Source: Cyclina sinensis (lineage: Eukaryota; Mollusca; Bivalvia; Venerida; Veneridae). From it: 64,000 nt of DNA. A model generated the notes under the pieces. It ran no database searches and had not been told where the DNA came from. It saw only the letters and a list, made by a program, of their open reading frames with translations. The stretch lies in NCBI GenBank assembly GCA_012932295.1, contig JAAONU010000019.1, forward strand, positions 24,437,908 through 24,501,907, written 5' to 3'. Both the position numbers and the translations under genes were made by a program. This document shows, piece after piece, positions 37,801-44,500 of this stretch (its first letter is position 1; each line of letters begins with the position of its first letter).

Positions 37801-40800
37801 AATTTTCAATAAGCAACCCCATGAACAATTAATGGATCTGTACAAATTGAAAGAGGAACAAGTCCATTTTAATTTCCAGCATGGTAAGCGTTAAAATTGC
37901 TAGTTTTATATGCCTGAAATAATCAGTGTTGTCTTAAATTATTAGCAGGACTTTTCTATGGTTATTTTGTAAAAATTTTGTTATCATTAAAAAAAAAAAA
38001 CAAATCTGTTTTGAATCTACAATTCCAAAAGTTAACAATCAGAATCCAATATGAAAAATAGGGCCACATATAGTCCTCTTTCCTGTTAAGTCACTGGTCA
38101 GTAACCTCAGAATACCTTTTATAGTCTATGATGAAAGAACATGTTAAGACAGTCAATTTACAACTGGAATGTAAAAATGGACAAACCACTTTAATTTGAA
38201 GGGTTTTTTTTGTTCTCAGTTTTCTATCATAGACCAGCATGTGCTTGGAGAAGCATCCATTCATTTCCAAAGATTTCTCTTTCTTTTATCGAAACAGCTG
38301 TTAATTCTGTTCCCTAGCAAATTTTGTATAATTAAGCTCTGTTATTTAATCCAACCATTATATGGAAACAATTTGCTTTCTGTGCATTTTTAATGTACAG
38401 ACAAACTGTTTAACAAATTAACATTGTCTATGGTTCAGTAACTTCAGTTGGATTTGTAGTATAGTCTTTTACAGTGAGACCTAGAATATGTCAGAAATTG
38501 CAGAAATATTGCACAGTTTAACATCTTGCCAGAAGATAAAGCATATATGAGTCTGACATATAGCAACAACTTGTCAAAAATTTCTCAAGCTACAAGTTTG
38601 TTTTGAACCCTGAATTATGAATTTTTAAAGTGAATTTTTATTCAGACAAGTAATTTATCATTTGAGGTTAAGATTAATTTTTTACATCGATGGGGAAGTT
38701 CTTGCAACTTATATTTATCAAGCTTTATCAAGCTTGATGACTGCCTTCTGAAAACCAAACCAAGTCTTGCACAAAGGGTGTGGAGTGTAGGTCTCTGAAG
38801 AATATCACTGCTTGTGAGGTTTGAACCAACAACCTTAGGTTTACGAGTGAGGTGGTCCAACCCCTTAACTAATGCTTCATTTGAAGCAGAAGTATAGTTT
38901 TTCCAGAACAGACTTTTTACAAGAATTTTGTTTACAGGTAACGCCGACAGAGTGCTATGGCCATCTTGCCTTTAAAGCAGGATATATAGAAGAGACTCGG
39001 GGAAACGTTACTGTCTATGTGACTGGTAAGTCAATTCATTTAGTTACTGATTCTTAAATTCTGTTCTACCAGGTTGCTTTGTTTGAACTTGCACCCTCTG
39101 GTATGGGTGTAAATTGTATTATCTTAGGATATGCCTGAAATTTGAAACTGATGTGGCTTACAGTGTACTGAGAATATTTTGTGACAGTTTTTTTTTAGTA
39201 AAATTTGCAAGTTTGATTTTAAAAAGAGAGAAGTCTTTAAATATTATTGAATATCACTTTCAACATTTAGATATGTTACTTGTTTATTTGTAAAACATTT
39301 ACTCTTGAAAATAAGGACTTCTCCCCTAATTAGTATTTTCTGTATCTTTCGAATTTAACACACCTGTTTTTAACAACCTTGCACTTCTTCTGTTATGTTG
39401 ATGGTCAAATCACTTAGCAACAATCGTTTAAGACACTCTGCCACCTTGTTTTTACAAAGATTGACTTGCCATTATAACAATATTTATTATGAACCTATAC
39501 CCCACCTCTTGTTTTACTGGAAATCGATGTATTGATATTTTTTGCTCAGCAGGCAAGAACAACCTTCCTAGTCTCAATATAAGACAGTTAAATTACTGGA
39601 TGAACTAATAACTTCAGATATAATGCCTGGTTTTGATCATTACAAGGTCATTTGCATTACTTGTTGAATAATAACACCATTTTATATTGGTATTGGTCAA
39701 AGATATTAAACTGATAAGCACAGTACTATGATAAATCTTTAATTAATTAAATAGACCTACCATGGTAGTGTTAGCGCCTGTTTATTATCACTTTGATACA
39801 GTAAAGATGTTACTGCATTTTCTGTTAGTTTTATCCTCATTAGCTGCCATGGGATGGATGGTATTAAATAGGAAAGCACAGTAAATATTACCCTGATTTA
39901 TCTCTATTCCTTGAATGACTCAATATCTTGTAGATGGAATGGTAATTGCCTGTGTAAGGGAAATAATGTTTGAAATCGGTTAAACATAGATTTAAGATAC
40001 TTTTTATATTTTCTTGCATGTATATTCATGTTTACCAAGACTTCATGCCCCAATGTCGTTGGTTAGTTGTAGATTACACTTTGATGTGTTTGTCTGTATG
40101 TAACAGTGTTACAAGTAACAAGGTAACATTGCTGTAGTGACCAAAATTTGAAGGTTTGCTGTTCATCTCAGGTTGTATAATCAAATTTCAGTATTTTTGC
40201 CTATATATTACAGTGTTAAGAGGGAATGATTTACCCGGACTGGACTCCACTGGCTACAGTGACCCATACATAGAGGTCAGCCTGCAACCCCAAAGATTTT
40301 TCGGCTTCTTGAGGTCACAGAAGACTAGTGTTGTGAAACAGACACTGAATCCAGTGTTCAATGTGACATTTCAGTTGTAAGTTTGCATTAAACAGTCCAA
40401 TACATGCTTTTCTTATATGTTTGAATATGTGAATCACCATAGCAACAACACCTGTGTAATACTTTGGACTGGTTCAGTCTGGTGTGGTTCCGAAACCAAA
40501 ATTTCAGTAAGCCTGGATGACTTCCATCACAGTCCAGTTTAAAAAAATTTGATCGATGAAATTTACAACACACATATTATCTGATTTCGTTTAGCACAGT
40601 ATATTTATGAACAGAAGTGATCATAAATTTATCATTAACTATTTTACTTAGTTCCAAGTTTTCACTTTTTGAAGCATAAATTATGGAGACATTTTGAATT
40701 GAAGGAAAAGTATTCCATAATTCTTTTTTCAGTCCAAACGTTCCCAAAGAATGCCTGAATAGAACAGGAACAAGCATTCTGTTTTCTGTGTTTGATCATG

Positions 40801-41509
40801 ATACAATTGGCCGAGATGATTTTGCGGGTGAAGTTGTGGTGCATATGCCGACAATCTTGAAAATAGGAATGGATAGATCAATGGACCGAATGCCAGCTGT
40901 TATTATGCCCCTAAAGCGCCCCAAAAAGCCTTCAGATGGGCCCTTTGTGGTAAGATTTTATCATTTTATGAATAAAAATGGTTGTTACAGTGATTGTGTT
41001 GTATTGAATTTAGGTTGTGAAATTAGCATCATCATATAACCTGTAGTGTAAGATTGTATGTTCTTACGAAATTTGAAAACACTTAAGAAACATTAAACTT
41101 GATACTGCTTTGAAGGACTTTGATATATATATATATATATATGTAGCATCCATTTGTGTAAGGGTATATTGGATAAGTGATTTTCATTTAAAGTTTGTTT
41201 ATTTTTTGGGGGGAAAAAAAGAATAACACAAGGATTATTTCTACAAAGTTTTAGAATAAACACATTTCAAGTTACTTATATACTCTATGCTTGTTATAGA
41301 TCCTTAGTCAGCGAGACTGGGACAAAGATGCCAAGAAATTCATATATGATCGGTTGCGGTTTATTGACCACCAACCCACACGTACAGACAAACAGAGGAC
41401 ACAGAGCACTGGATTTTCTCTAGTCTCTTTTCAAGTTTTTCATGAAAGGGAAGGAAGAATTTGGAGAGATGCAAGTTTAAGGTCTAGAAATCTCATACAT
41501 TATACATAA
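7574..41509 (+). CDS. BAIAP3: BAIAP3/UNC13D-like Munc13-family protein (whole gene, spliced)
   Basis: This is the coding span of a Munc13-family priming factor; family members bridge vesicle and plasma membrane and promote SNARE assembly during calcium-triggered exocytosis. The 25 common exons run from 20,091 to 41,509, each with AG/GT borders and consistent phases. They are preceded by one of three alternative first coding exons (7,574, 13,068 or 16,800). With the 13,068 exon the conceptual protein is about 1,247 residues; human BAIAP3 and UNC13D are about 1,190 and 1,090. Order: conserved N-terminal helix (93-148), first C2 domain (about 150-376), MUN-type helical region (about 377-1,022), second C2 domain (about 1,040-1,185), short basic tail. 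There is no signal peptide or transmembrane segment, so it should be cytosolic and peripheral to membranes. The summed coding length is one base too long because of an apparent insertion near 32,079. Invertebrates may carry one gene corresponding to both vertebrate BAIAP3 and UNC13D, so the symbol is approximate. Confidence 0.9.
8091..8669. mobile_element. Possible small inverted-repeat element
   Basis: CATACATGCC at 8,091-8,100 is exactly inverted as GGCATGTATG at 8,660-8,669. Near both ends lie CCCGTTA and CCCGGCGA-like CpG-rich words unlike the surroundings. No target-site duplication is evident, so boundaries and class are uncertain. Confidence 0.35.
9118..9563. mobile_element. Family 1 element, degenerate 3' fragment
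   Basis: Contains AAAATCTTCTTGTCAGAAAC, AGTGGACCTCTA and the 3' end word TACTCAGGTGAGCAATCCAGGACCATCAT, shared with copies A and B but decayed. The 5' arm is missing. Confidence 0.65.
9669..10131. mobile_element. Non-autonomous element, family 2, short copy
   Basis: It begins TTATACCCCC and TATATAGGGGTCAC and ends GGTATTAATCACATTTAGAG followed by ATAGCTCTAG, the same ends as the long copy at 47,733. Between lie about two units of the 145-bp core (AGTTATTGCCCTTTGTTGG, GCATAACTTGAAAACTA). No coding capacity. Confidence 0.75.
10304..10963. mobile_element. hAT-like non-autonomous DNA transposon, 660 bp
   Basis: Perfect 13-bp terminal inverted repeats, CAGGGTTGCCAGC at 10,304-10,316 and GCTGGCAACCCTG at 10,951-10,963, are flanked by a perfect AATTT duplication (10,299-10,303 and 10,964-10,968). 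Near both ends the interior repeats GTCAGGGAA/AAAAGTCAGTG words. No transposase frame is present. Confidence 0.85.
11205..11420 (-). mobile_element. tRNA-derived SINE body, diverged copy
   Basis: CATATGACTAATGCCCCCTG, GGGGATAGTACATTAGATAC and TTTTACATGCTCAGT correspond to the better-preserved copy at 52,741-52,985. Strand inferred from the tRNA-like head visible in the 53,355 copy. Confidence 0.55.
11657..11874. mobile_element. MITE with TTAACCCT ends and 54-nt palindromic core, copy 1
   Basis: 218 bp bounded by TTAACCCTGAACATGC and GGTTAAGGGTTAA. The core at 11,775-11,828 is an imperfect palindrome (AGTATAGAGCC...GGCTCTATACT) around an inner hairpin CTGCACGGATGTGCAG. Closely similar, in opposite orientation, to 22,750-22,963. 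Confidence 0.8.
12240..12420. repeat. Probable interspersed repeat fragment
   Basis: GTCTGTCTGTTTGTATGTTT followed by CACAAAACTTTAACCATAAC and GGTCACAGGGTCAAAGGTCA is typical of the GGTCA-rich repeats elsewhere in the window. It explains the overlapping 90- and 140-codon open frames here. Confidence 0.4.
13068..13343 (+). CDS. BAIAP3: Candidate alternative first coding exon B (92 codons)
   Basis: ATG at 13,068 opens 92 codons ending at CCAAG before GTATTG at 13,344, phase 0, matching exon 20,091. The segment is rich in Ser, Arg and Lys, with a basic patch around residues 45-60. That suggests a disordered, phosphorylatable N-terminus that may bind acidic membranes (inference). A TATA-like TATTTATAA lies about 140 bases upstream, near 12,926. 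No acceptor upstream gives an open frame joined to exon A, so it looks like a separate transcription start. I used this form for residue numbering. Confidence 0.6.
13344..16774. other. Intron between first exons B and C, AT-rich
   Basis: No exon, RNA gene or clear mobile element seen. Open frames are short and low in complexity. A possible exon-like ATGGCGGTATTAGTATACTG near 14,957 is followed by no usable homology. Confidence 0.55.
16800..17036 (+). CDS. BAIAP3: Candidate alternative first coding exon C (79 codons)
   Basis: ATG at 16,800 opens 79 codons ending in ACTG before GTAAGA at 17,037, again phase 0 and joinable to exon 20,091. The peptide contains a Cys-x2-Cys pair (residues 21-24), a further Cys near residue 57 and many lysines. 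An ACAG at 16,771-16,774 could be an acceptor. Read from there the frame needs an incoming phase 2, which neither exon A nor B supplies, so an independent first exon is more likely than an internal one. No homology recognised. Confidence 0.5.
17262..17360 (+). mobile_element. tRNA-like SINE head
   Basis: GGTGGTGACAGTAAAAGCGT resembles an A box, and GAGTTCGAATCAGGC 45 bases later a B box. The sequence does not close into a proper acceptor stem, so a SINE remnant is likelier than a functional tRNA gene. Confidence 0.45.
18318..19790. repeat. 40-bp minisatellite, interrupted by a transposon
   Basis: The unit TTTAACTGCAGTGTATGGCA plus a TATTTCAATGAAGTACTC half repeats at exactly 40 bp between about 19,440 and 19,740 (GTATGGCATA at 19,511 and 19,591, TTATGGCATA at 19,551). 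Degenerate units run on both sides. The array is split at 18,511-19,269 by a DNA element. Confidence 0.9.
18511..19269. mobile_element. hAT-like non-autonomous DNA transposon, 759 bp, nested in minisatellite
   Basis: Ends CAGGGCTCTCGC and GCGAGAGCCCTG are perfect 12-bp inverted repeats. The flanks share TACAG (18,506-18,510 and 19,270-19,274); removing the element and one TACAG restores a normal minisatellite unit. Interior is richer in CpG and has an inner pair of GGCGAAGT-like words. No coding capacity. Confidence 0.88.
19985..20003. repeat. Poly(A) tract
   Basis: A run of about 18 A, 90 bases upstream of exon 2. No retroposed gene is recognisable before it. Confidence 0.7.
20091..20198 (+). 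CDS. BAIAP3: BAIAP3-like exon 2: conserved N-terminal helix
   Basis: 36 codons, phase 0 in and out, AG at 20,089-20,090 and donor GTGAGT. HENIYRGLLRSLLHPLGAPD matches the segment of BAIAP3/UNC13D that reads roughly LYxxxLYTxxHxLGxP, just before the first C2 domain. It is the first exon common to all predicted forms. Confidence 0.85.
20787..20846 (+). CDS. BAIAP3: BAIAP3-like exon 3
   Basis: 20 codons (VFDVEREDHELYIMEELPNR), phase 0 in and out. It corresponds to the family stretch VFxxxxEEHxxxxxRV that leads into C2A. Borders are TTCAG and GGTAAGA. Confidence 0.85.
20935..21370. repeat. 30-bp minisatellite in intron 3
   Basis: About 14 copies of a unit close to CAGACCATGATCAAACCTTT plus GAGAACACTT. 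Because 30 is divisible by three, frames stay open on both strands (114 codons plus, 66 minus), but these are by-products of the repeat. It lies between exons 3 and 4. Confidence 0.9.
21385..21475. mobile_element. Fragment related to the palindromic-core MITEs
   Basis: CTATGGTCTGTACTATTCAC then TTTTCAGCCAGTAAG and CCCCTTAATCATGAA resemble the right half of the copy at 37,675-37,890. The left half and palindrome are missing. Confidence 0.5.
21577..21646 (+). CDS. BAIAP3: BAIAP3-like exon 4: start of first C2 domain
   Basis: 70 bases, phase 0 in, phase 1 out. It encodes the first C2 beta strand and the start of calcium loop 1 (residues 149-171), aligned with VSVMRAKNLLAKD of human BAIAP3. Asp168 occupies the first calcium-ligand position. 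Confidence 0.88.
22750..22963. mobile_element. MITE with TTAACCCT ends and 54-nt palindromic core, copy 2
   Basis: 214 bp, inverse of the 11,657 copy, with TTAACCCTTAACCTGC at the left and CATGTTCAGGGTTAA at the right. Core palindrome 22,796-22,849 around CTGCACATCCGTGCAG. Lies in the intron before exon 5. Confidence 0.8.
23039..23357 (+). CDS. BAIAP3: BAIAP3-like exon 5: C2A with Ser/Pro-rich insertion
   Basis: 319 bases, phase 1 in, phase 2 out. Residues 172-189 complete the strand after loop 1; the usual SDPY is replaced by SNYY (Asn175). Residues about 190-258 form a Ser/Pro-rich low-complexity insertion with about eight SP or TP dipeptides. The C2 fold resumes with a stretch ending HPKWNEEFTL, equivalent to LNPVWKEHF in BAIAP3. 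BAIAP3 also has an insertion here, but a shorter basic one. Confidence 0.9.
23716..23811 (+). CDS. BAIAP3: BAIAP3-like exon 6: C2A calcium loop 3
   Basis: 96 bases, phase 2 in and out. NIEEYLTDEIHIYISDQDQ aligns with the family EIEDVxxDxLHLDIWDHDD. Asp294 and Asp296 keep the D-x-D loop 3 ligands. Confidence 0.9.
24236..24425. mobile_element. Degenerate family 1 5' fragment
   Basis: GGATGTTCTTTGCATGAGAC, GTTGCTATGGCAAC and CCTTGTCTGAAATCAAATGG recall the 5' arm of copies A and B (GGATGTTCCTTGCATGAAGC). Strongly diverged, in the intron before exon 7. Confidence 0.45.
24452..24536 (+). CDS. BAIAP3: BAIAP3-like exon 7: C2A
   Basis: 85 bases, phase 2 in, phase 0 out. The end, LGYIGKVTIPVR, matches DDFLGCLNIPVRE of BAIAP3. 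Acceptor TTTCAG, donor AGG then GTATGT. Confidence 0.9.
25273..25386 (+). CDS. BAIAP3: BAIAP3-like exon 8: end of C2A
   Basis: 38 codons, phase 0. It contains DDWFDI, then SRAIGKCHLKLGI, corresponding to the family DRWFKLEPR...GxCHLxLKLI that closes the first C2 domain. Confidence 0.92.
26105..26200 (+). mobile_element. tRNA-like SINE head
   Basis: CAGTGGTAACACACAGAACT with CAAGTTCAAATCCCCAGCC 35 bases on gives A- and B-box-like blocks. CAGTGGTAACACACAG recurs at about 58,460, so this is a dispersed family. Confidence 0.5.
26486..26578 (+). CDS. BAIAP3: BAIAP3-like exon 9: linker after C2A
   Basis: 31 codons, phase 0, TTGCAG acceptor and GTAAGC donor. Aromatic-rich helical segment (DYYQAYRQFLRYTYRIS) leading to the MUN region. 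Confidence 0.85.
27149..27252 (+). CDS. BAIAP3: BAIAP3-like exon 10
   Basis: 104 bases, phase 0 in, phase 2 out. Helical segment including GSLTLKDHRILKMFAEAHRI. Position corresponds to the start of the region that precedes the MUN domain in BAIAP3/UNC13D. Confidence 0.85.
28128..28287 (+). CDS. BAIAP3: BAIAP3-like exon 11
   Basis: 160 bases, phase 2 in, phase 0 out, TTTAAG acceptor, donor GAG then GTTTGT. Helical segment containing HVALENLRMTW. Equivalent to the family stretch beginning SPLQLAVLHW. Confidence 0.85.
28503..28624 (+). CDS. BAIAP3: BAIAP3-like exon 12
   Basis: 122 bases, phase 0 in, phase 2 out. Contains DLPELFPPTVENLNLVKSQL. In BAIAP3 this is the region of the regular FP motif before the helices of MUN. 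Confidence 0.85.
28930..29120 (+). CDS. BAIAP3: BAIAP3-like exon 13
   Basis: 191 bases, phase 2 in, phase 1 out. Amphipathic helices with many Lys and Glu (EIAEKITKKLLDDTSKWIDA). Equivalent to the family stretch LNMDIAAALKRGNREWYD. Confidence 0.88.
29270..29630. repeat. 25-bp minisatellite in intron 13
   Basis: About 13 copies of GAGTAATCAGTATGAAAATT plus GCAAA, with a GAGAATTGGAA variant alternating. It lies just after exon 13 in a 1.57-kb intron; no coding meaning seen. Confidence 0.88.
30691..30803 (+). CDS. BAIAP3: BAIAP3-like exon 14: MUN region
   Basis: 113 bases, phase 1 in, phase 0 out, CCACAG acceptor. LKQFYNNLAINYYRLVSFAV aligns with CYSVYASLFHSILNVDVFTL in the MUN region of BAIAP3. 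Confidence 0.88.
31363..31523 (+). CDS. BAIAP3: BAIAP3-like exon 15: MUN region
   Basis: 161 bases, phase 0 in, phase 2 out. Includes TLRLYFSLRKLHSTIRE, equivalent to the family LFELYLTLADLQRF motif. Acceptor CCCAG, donor AG then GTGGGT. Confidence 0.9.
32018..32145 (+). CDS. BAIAP3: BAIAP3-like exon 16: MUN region, apparent frameshift
   Basis: 128 bases between TTCAG and GTGAGT. From the incoming phase it reads through YHYQDWFELVHGV and then meets a TGA at 32,099-32,101. From base 32,080 the next frame reads WLQTFRSECIQRMEKALEID, matching [20 protein letters not shown] of UNC13D. The spacing WF-6 residues-WLQ equals that of UNC13D if one base near 32,079 is ignored. A sequencing or assembly indel is the simplest reading; a real disabling allele or a pseudogene is possible, but no other exon is broken. 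Confidence 0.85.
32524..32592 (+). CDS. BAIAP3: BAIAP3-like exon 17: MUN region
   Basis: 23 codons, phase 0. KYSHSSVDVLSCFAS matches TKHSTSAVDLSTCFAQ of UNC13D, a well-conserved MUN motif. Confidence 0.92.
32718..32771. repeat. Stem-loop, 16-bp arms
   Basis: CCTTACTTAAGCAGCC and GGCTGCTTAAGCAAGG pair with one mismatch around a 22-base loop. It begins just after CAGTGCAA and may be the terminus of a mobile element; the other end was not found. Located in the intron before exon 18. Confidence 0.6.
32941..33110. mobile_element. Palindromic-core MITE, copy 3
   Basis: The core at 33,014-33,067 is an imperfect 54-nt palindrome (AGTGTAGATCCAGATC...GATCTGGATCTATACT) containing ACGGATGTGCAGTCTGATC. 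The right end is AAAGGGTTAA. Left end uncertain; a second, partial motif (GATCAGGATCTACACTGTTC) lies near 32,955. Confidence 0.6.
33236..33310 (+). CDS. BAIAP3: BAIAP3-like exon 18: MUN region
   Basis: 25 codons, phase 0. EEWRKIDIRDPDCALLGVT aligns with the family ARQLDWPDPEEAFMITVK. Confidence 0.9.
33353..33665. repeat. Two direct repeats of about 157 bp
   Basis: ATGGGCATATCTCCAGAATG near 33,361 and ATGGGCATATCTACATAACC near 33,518 head two diverged copies, each with TTGTTGAC/ATGTGTT and TTTTTAG..GTG..ATGACC/GCGGCC words. Intronic. Confidence 0.5.
34658..34765 (+). CDS. BAIAP3: BAIAP3-like exon 19: MUN region
   Basis: 36 codons, phase 0. ICDGARLYAEKIHSILERN corresponds to VCEATLFYTELLRKKV in BAIAP3. 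Confidence 0.9.
34905..34980. repeat. (AATG)n-rich simple repeat
   Basis: Imperfect ATGAATGAACAAATGAATAA units in the intron before exon 20. Confidence 0.75.
35314..35595 (+). CDS. BAIAP3: BAIAP3-like exon 20: MUN core
   Basis: 94 codons, phase 0, the second-longest common exon. It starts LCITLNNIEHVRMYLGGL, the conserved LCVVLNNVELVRK motif, and continues into long helices ending ADIERYMEIFTKKEPKKVS, equivalent to the GDIRKYVQHIS stretch. Confidence 0.94.
36032..36172 (+). CDS. BAIAP3: BAIAP3-like exon 21: MUN region
   Basis: 47 codons, phase 0. SVDKFLGYLNTNLQTLNSQL matches the family PLMKYLDEKLALLNASL. It is followed by EQLWDLILNAMDKQLL, equivalent to EALWELLLQAI. Confidence 0.93.
37363..37554 (+). 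CDS. BAIAP3: BAIAP3-like exon 22: end of MUN region
   Basis: 64 codons, phase 0. HLRAIVYFFQRTGLEEKKL aligns with TLEALVSFFHAEGQGLPLE, and ELMLMYFNQLATDM with the ECIEQFYLDKL segment that ends MUN. Confidence 0.93.
37675..37890. mobile_element. Palindromic-core MITE, copy 4
   Basis: Bounded approximately by TTTTTTAACCTTTACCCTC and GGTAAGCGTTAAAA. The 54-nt core (37,728-37,781) pairs AGTGCAGACCAAGATC with GATCATGGTCTGCACT and centres on CACATCTGTGCAG. Located just after exon 22. Confidence 0.65.
38640..38880 (-). mobile_element. tRNA-derived SINE
   Basis: On the minus strand GTTAAGGGGTTGGACCACCT is followed by GGTTGTTGGTTCAAACCTCA, A- and B-box-like. The body runs left to a repeated TTATCAAGCTT. 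It sits about 60 bases before the acceptor of exon 23. Confidence 0.55.
38938..39025 (+). CDS. BAIAP3: BAIAP3-like exon 23: MUN to C2B junction
   Basis: 88 bases, phase 0 in, phase 1 out. YGHLAFKAGYIEETRGNVTV corresponds to FGRLSVRCHYEAAEQRLAVE, the first strand of the second C2 domain. Confidence 0.93.
40214..40376 (+). CDS. BAIAP3: BAIAP3-like exon 24: second C2 domain, calcium loop 1
   Basis: 163 bases, phase 1 in, phase 2 out. LPGLDSTGYSDPYIEV is a textbook C2 loop 1 with Asp1062 and Asp1068. A stretch ending KQTLNPVFNVTFQ follows. It matches LLPLDANGLSDPFVIVEL of BAIAP3. Confidence 0.96.
40733..40949 (+). CDS. BAIAP3: BAIAP3-like exon 25: second C2 domain, calcium loop 3
   Basis: 217 bases, phase 2 in, phase 0 out. 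VFDHDTIGRDDFAGE supplies loop 3 ligands Asp1127, Asp1129 and Asp1135 (or 1134). With loop 1 all five canonical aspartates are present, so calcium binding is expected. Confidence 0.96.
41123..41142. repeat. (AT)n microsatellite
   Basis: About ten AT units in the last intron of the BAIAP3-like gene. Confidence 0.85.
41300..41509 (+). CDS. BAIAP3: BAIAP3-like last exon (26) and stop
   Basis: 70 codons including TAA at 41,507-41,509, phase 0 in, acceptor TTATAG. The start, RDWDKDAKKFIYDRL, resembles the family C-terminal helix (EGRxxKEAQEFVKKL). The Arg-rich tail after about residue 1,205 has no clear counterpart. Confidence 0.88.
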   Translation: MLSQRDWDKDAKKFIYDRLRFIDHQPTRTDKQRTQSTGFSLVSFQVFHEREGRIWRDASLRSRNLIHYT

Positions 41510-44500
41510 TCGTGAATGTGTTGTGGTTAAGTGACTTTTCTCAAATTTTTGTTTATGTTCAGAGTAAAGAGAAATATTTGCGATCTTTGTAAGTCTGAGT
41601 TTATGATTGTGTCGAAATGTATTATGTAATATTCTTTCTTAAGAAGCATATTATTTAAGTGTCTAAATAAACTGACTTTTTTAAGGTGTTTTGTTGAATG
41701 CATGAATTTATGTCATGATGTTGAAATTTCTTCTTTTTTTCATTCTAGGAAAAAGCATTTCAAAATCATATAATTTTCTGGTCAAAGGTCCCATAAAAAG
41801 GTACAACTTTTATCTATCTTAAATGTGTATAATTTAAAATGGGAAAGTCTGATTTTTACTGTGACTTATACAGTCCTTAAAAGTAAGAAAAAAGTGTGTT
41901 CCTTATCTATTAATTGCATATTATATAATTTATCTGATATTATTTTCTGGAAAGAAAAAGGTTATATATACAATAAAATTAATGAATAAATAGTGCAATA
42001 TTTTTAGAATACTTGTTGCATATATGTATTTATTGCTTGAAAAATTTGTACAATGTTTAGTGCTAGACTTTTTTTCATTTTATTATAGTGAAATAAGGTT
42101 TGATGATTTGAAGATAAGTGATCTTTGATGGGGTAAAGATTTAGAGGCGTAAAAAAGTCCATATAAATACAGGTTTATTTGTACATGTAAAGCAGATAGG
42201 CAGATGCAGGGGCTGCAGAAGTAGCCCTTGTATTTCAGGTAGTAGTGAAAATGGGGCTGCGGTGTTATGTTTAAGTAAAATTACTTGGAACCACAATTTC
42301 AATAAAATTACTTCCAGCAGTTATGGCTGAGGCTGTCGTATTCATAGCTAATAAACAAGGTTTCATAATGACACTGATTTATTGTAGGTAGAGCTTGTGA
42401 GATAATCTTTATAGATGGTTATCGGTTTTAGCCCAGCTCTGACCTTTACCATTTATGTTAGTAAGTTGGCAGTTTCTTGCAAAGAATGGTATAGTGCTTG
42501 TTCTTCCAAGGAACAGTGGTTAAGGTAAATTGACTGCCTGAAAAGACTTTGACTGTCAGAGGGAATTACACTCAATCAGTTATCATTGAGCTTCTTTAAC
42601 TCAGATGTTTTGAGGTTTTAAGCATGAATTTCACATCTGTTTTCATGATTATGTTTTGTAATAAGTGAACATTATTGAAAGAAATAGAGCTAAAAACAAT
42701 GAAAATACAGCAGTAGAAATGTGATTCTTTGAATCAGTGACGAACCTTTTTTTTTTTTTTTTTTCTCTTAGAATCTTGAAAAGAAGCAAACAATTTTTTT
42801 GTAGCATATTTTTTCTATTTATTTAATCACATTGTGACAGTACCTTACCTTTGAATAAGTTTGATAAGTTAGATAACATAGTGACAGGTGAAAGTTTTTC
42901 ACTCGAGGAAACTGCCTAGAGAAACAAATTCTGCAGCTGTTTTACTCATCAAGTTGCAAATTATTTGGTAAAAAAAAGTAGGGTGATATCTTCGTATTAT
43001 AAAAACATGTTAATTACAAAATGTAGGGCGAGGTACATGTACATTAAAGAGGGAGAGAACACAGCTATGAGAAAATTAGGGTAAAGAGAATTTGTATGAA
43101 ACATCTATAAAGAATACAATGTTTATGACAGCTTTTACATGAATAATTTGTGTTAAAAAAGAATGTTTGGTGGCCATCATATAAACTAAAAGATAACTGA
43201 TAGACTACATTAGGCTGTGGAATAAATCATAGCATTCCATCATTAGTAACTTGTATGGAATACCGTTATTAGAAGTCCATTGAGTACTGTTATTAGTGGT
43301 ACTACAACTGTGACCAGTACAAACATTGTTAATGACACTTATGTTTACAGATAATGGTACTGTTTTTTTGTTACATATACCATTATTGTTACTGGTACAA
43401 TTTTACTATTGTATGACTCTGTTGTAACTGGTAATTACTGTTATTGGTGCTTTTAATTGTAACTGGTTCTTTCTTGTTACTGATAAAACTGTTGTTTATG
43501 AAATCCATTGTTACTGGTACTGTTATTAGTTGTTGTTTTTTTTCTGGTGCAACTTTGTTTATTATGCCCCTGAAGGAGGGCATGTAGTATTTAAACTGTC
43601 AGTCTGTCTATCAGCCTGAAAACCTTTATATTGCCCGTAACTACCTTATTAGTAAATGGAGGTAAATGGATTTACCTCATACTTGAACACAACTCCCTTT
43701 TGGACAAAACCTTCCCACTGAAATATATCTATTTGACCTTGACCCCTAAATGACCTTGACCTCAAAAGTCCAGTTGTCAATAATACTAAATATTTGCTAT
43801 AACTCCCTTTTTACTAAACAAATTTATGAGTCAACAACCCATTGGGAGAAATCTTCCAAGTGGCTTATATTTTATTTTACCTTGACCCCTAAATGACTTT
43901 AATTGACCTTTAGGGTCAAATTGTCAAAAAAAAAAACACTTCTTTTGAAGGATCTACAATTTATCTTCATCTGGTCCTCAGCTCAAAGGTCAGAGCACTG
44001 CTTCGAGGGCATTGTCATCTTTCAGTGACAGTTTTTGTTGGTACCTCTTATTATATGACTCCTCTTCAGGTTGATACCTTACACTTTTTTAATACTAGAT
44101 GTGTGAAAATATGGAAGCAGAAAGAATGGGCAAATTCTGTTATAACTCATAATCTTTTATTTGTTTTTAATTGTTACTTGATTGAGATTCAAACAGCTGG
44201 TTCTGTTTTTAGTTAGATATTTATGAAAATGTAGATGCATTAATGAAATTTGCACAATATCTTGCTGAACAATGTATACAAATTAGGTTCATATGTTTGG
44301 TATACATGTAGTTCCTACCTGTATATACAAATGTATATGCTTAGCTGCCCAGCTGTGTAAATTTTTAGAAGTCTTACAAAAACAGAACAGTTTTGTTGTT
44401 TGGTTTGTTAAAGCTAGCTTGCCAGCATGTCTGTTGCATCTGGCATCTGGACACCTTTGAGGCTGTTTTTGTTGATACAGTGGAAAAGCATATCATATCC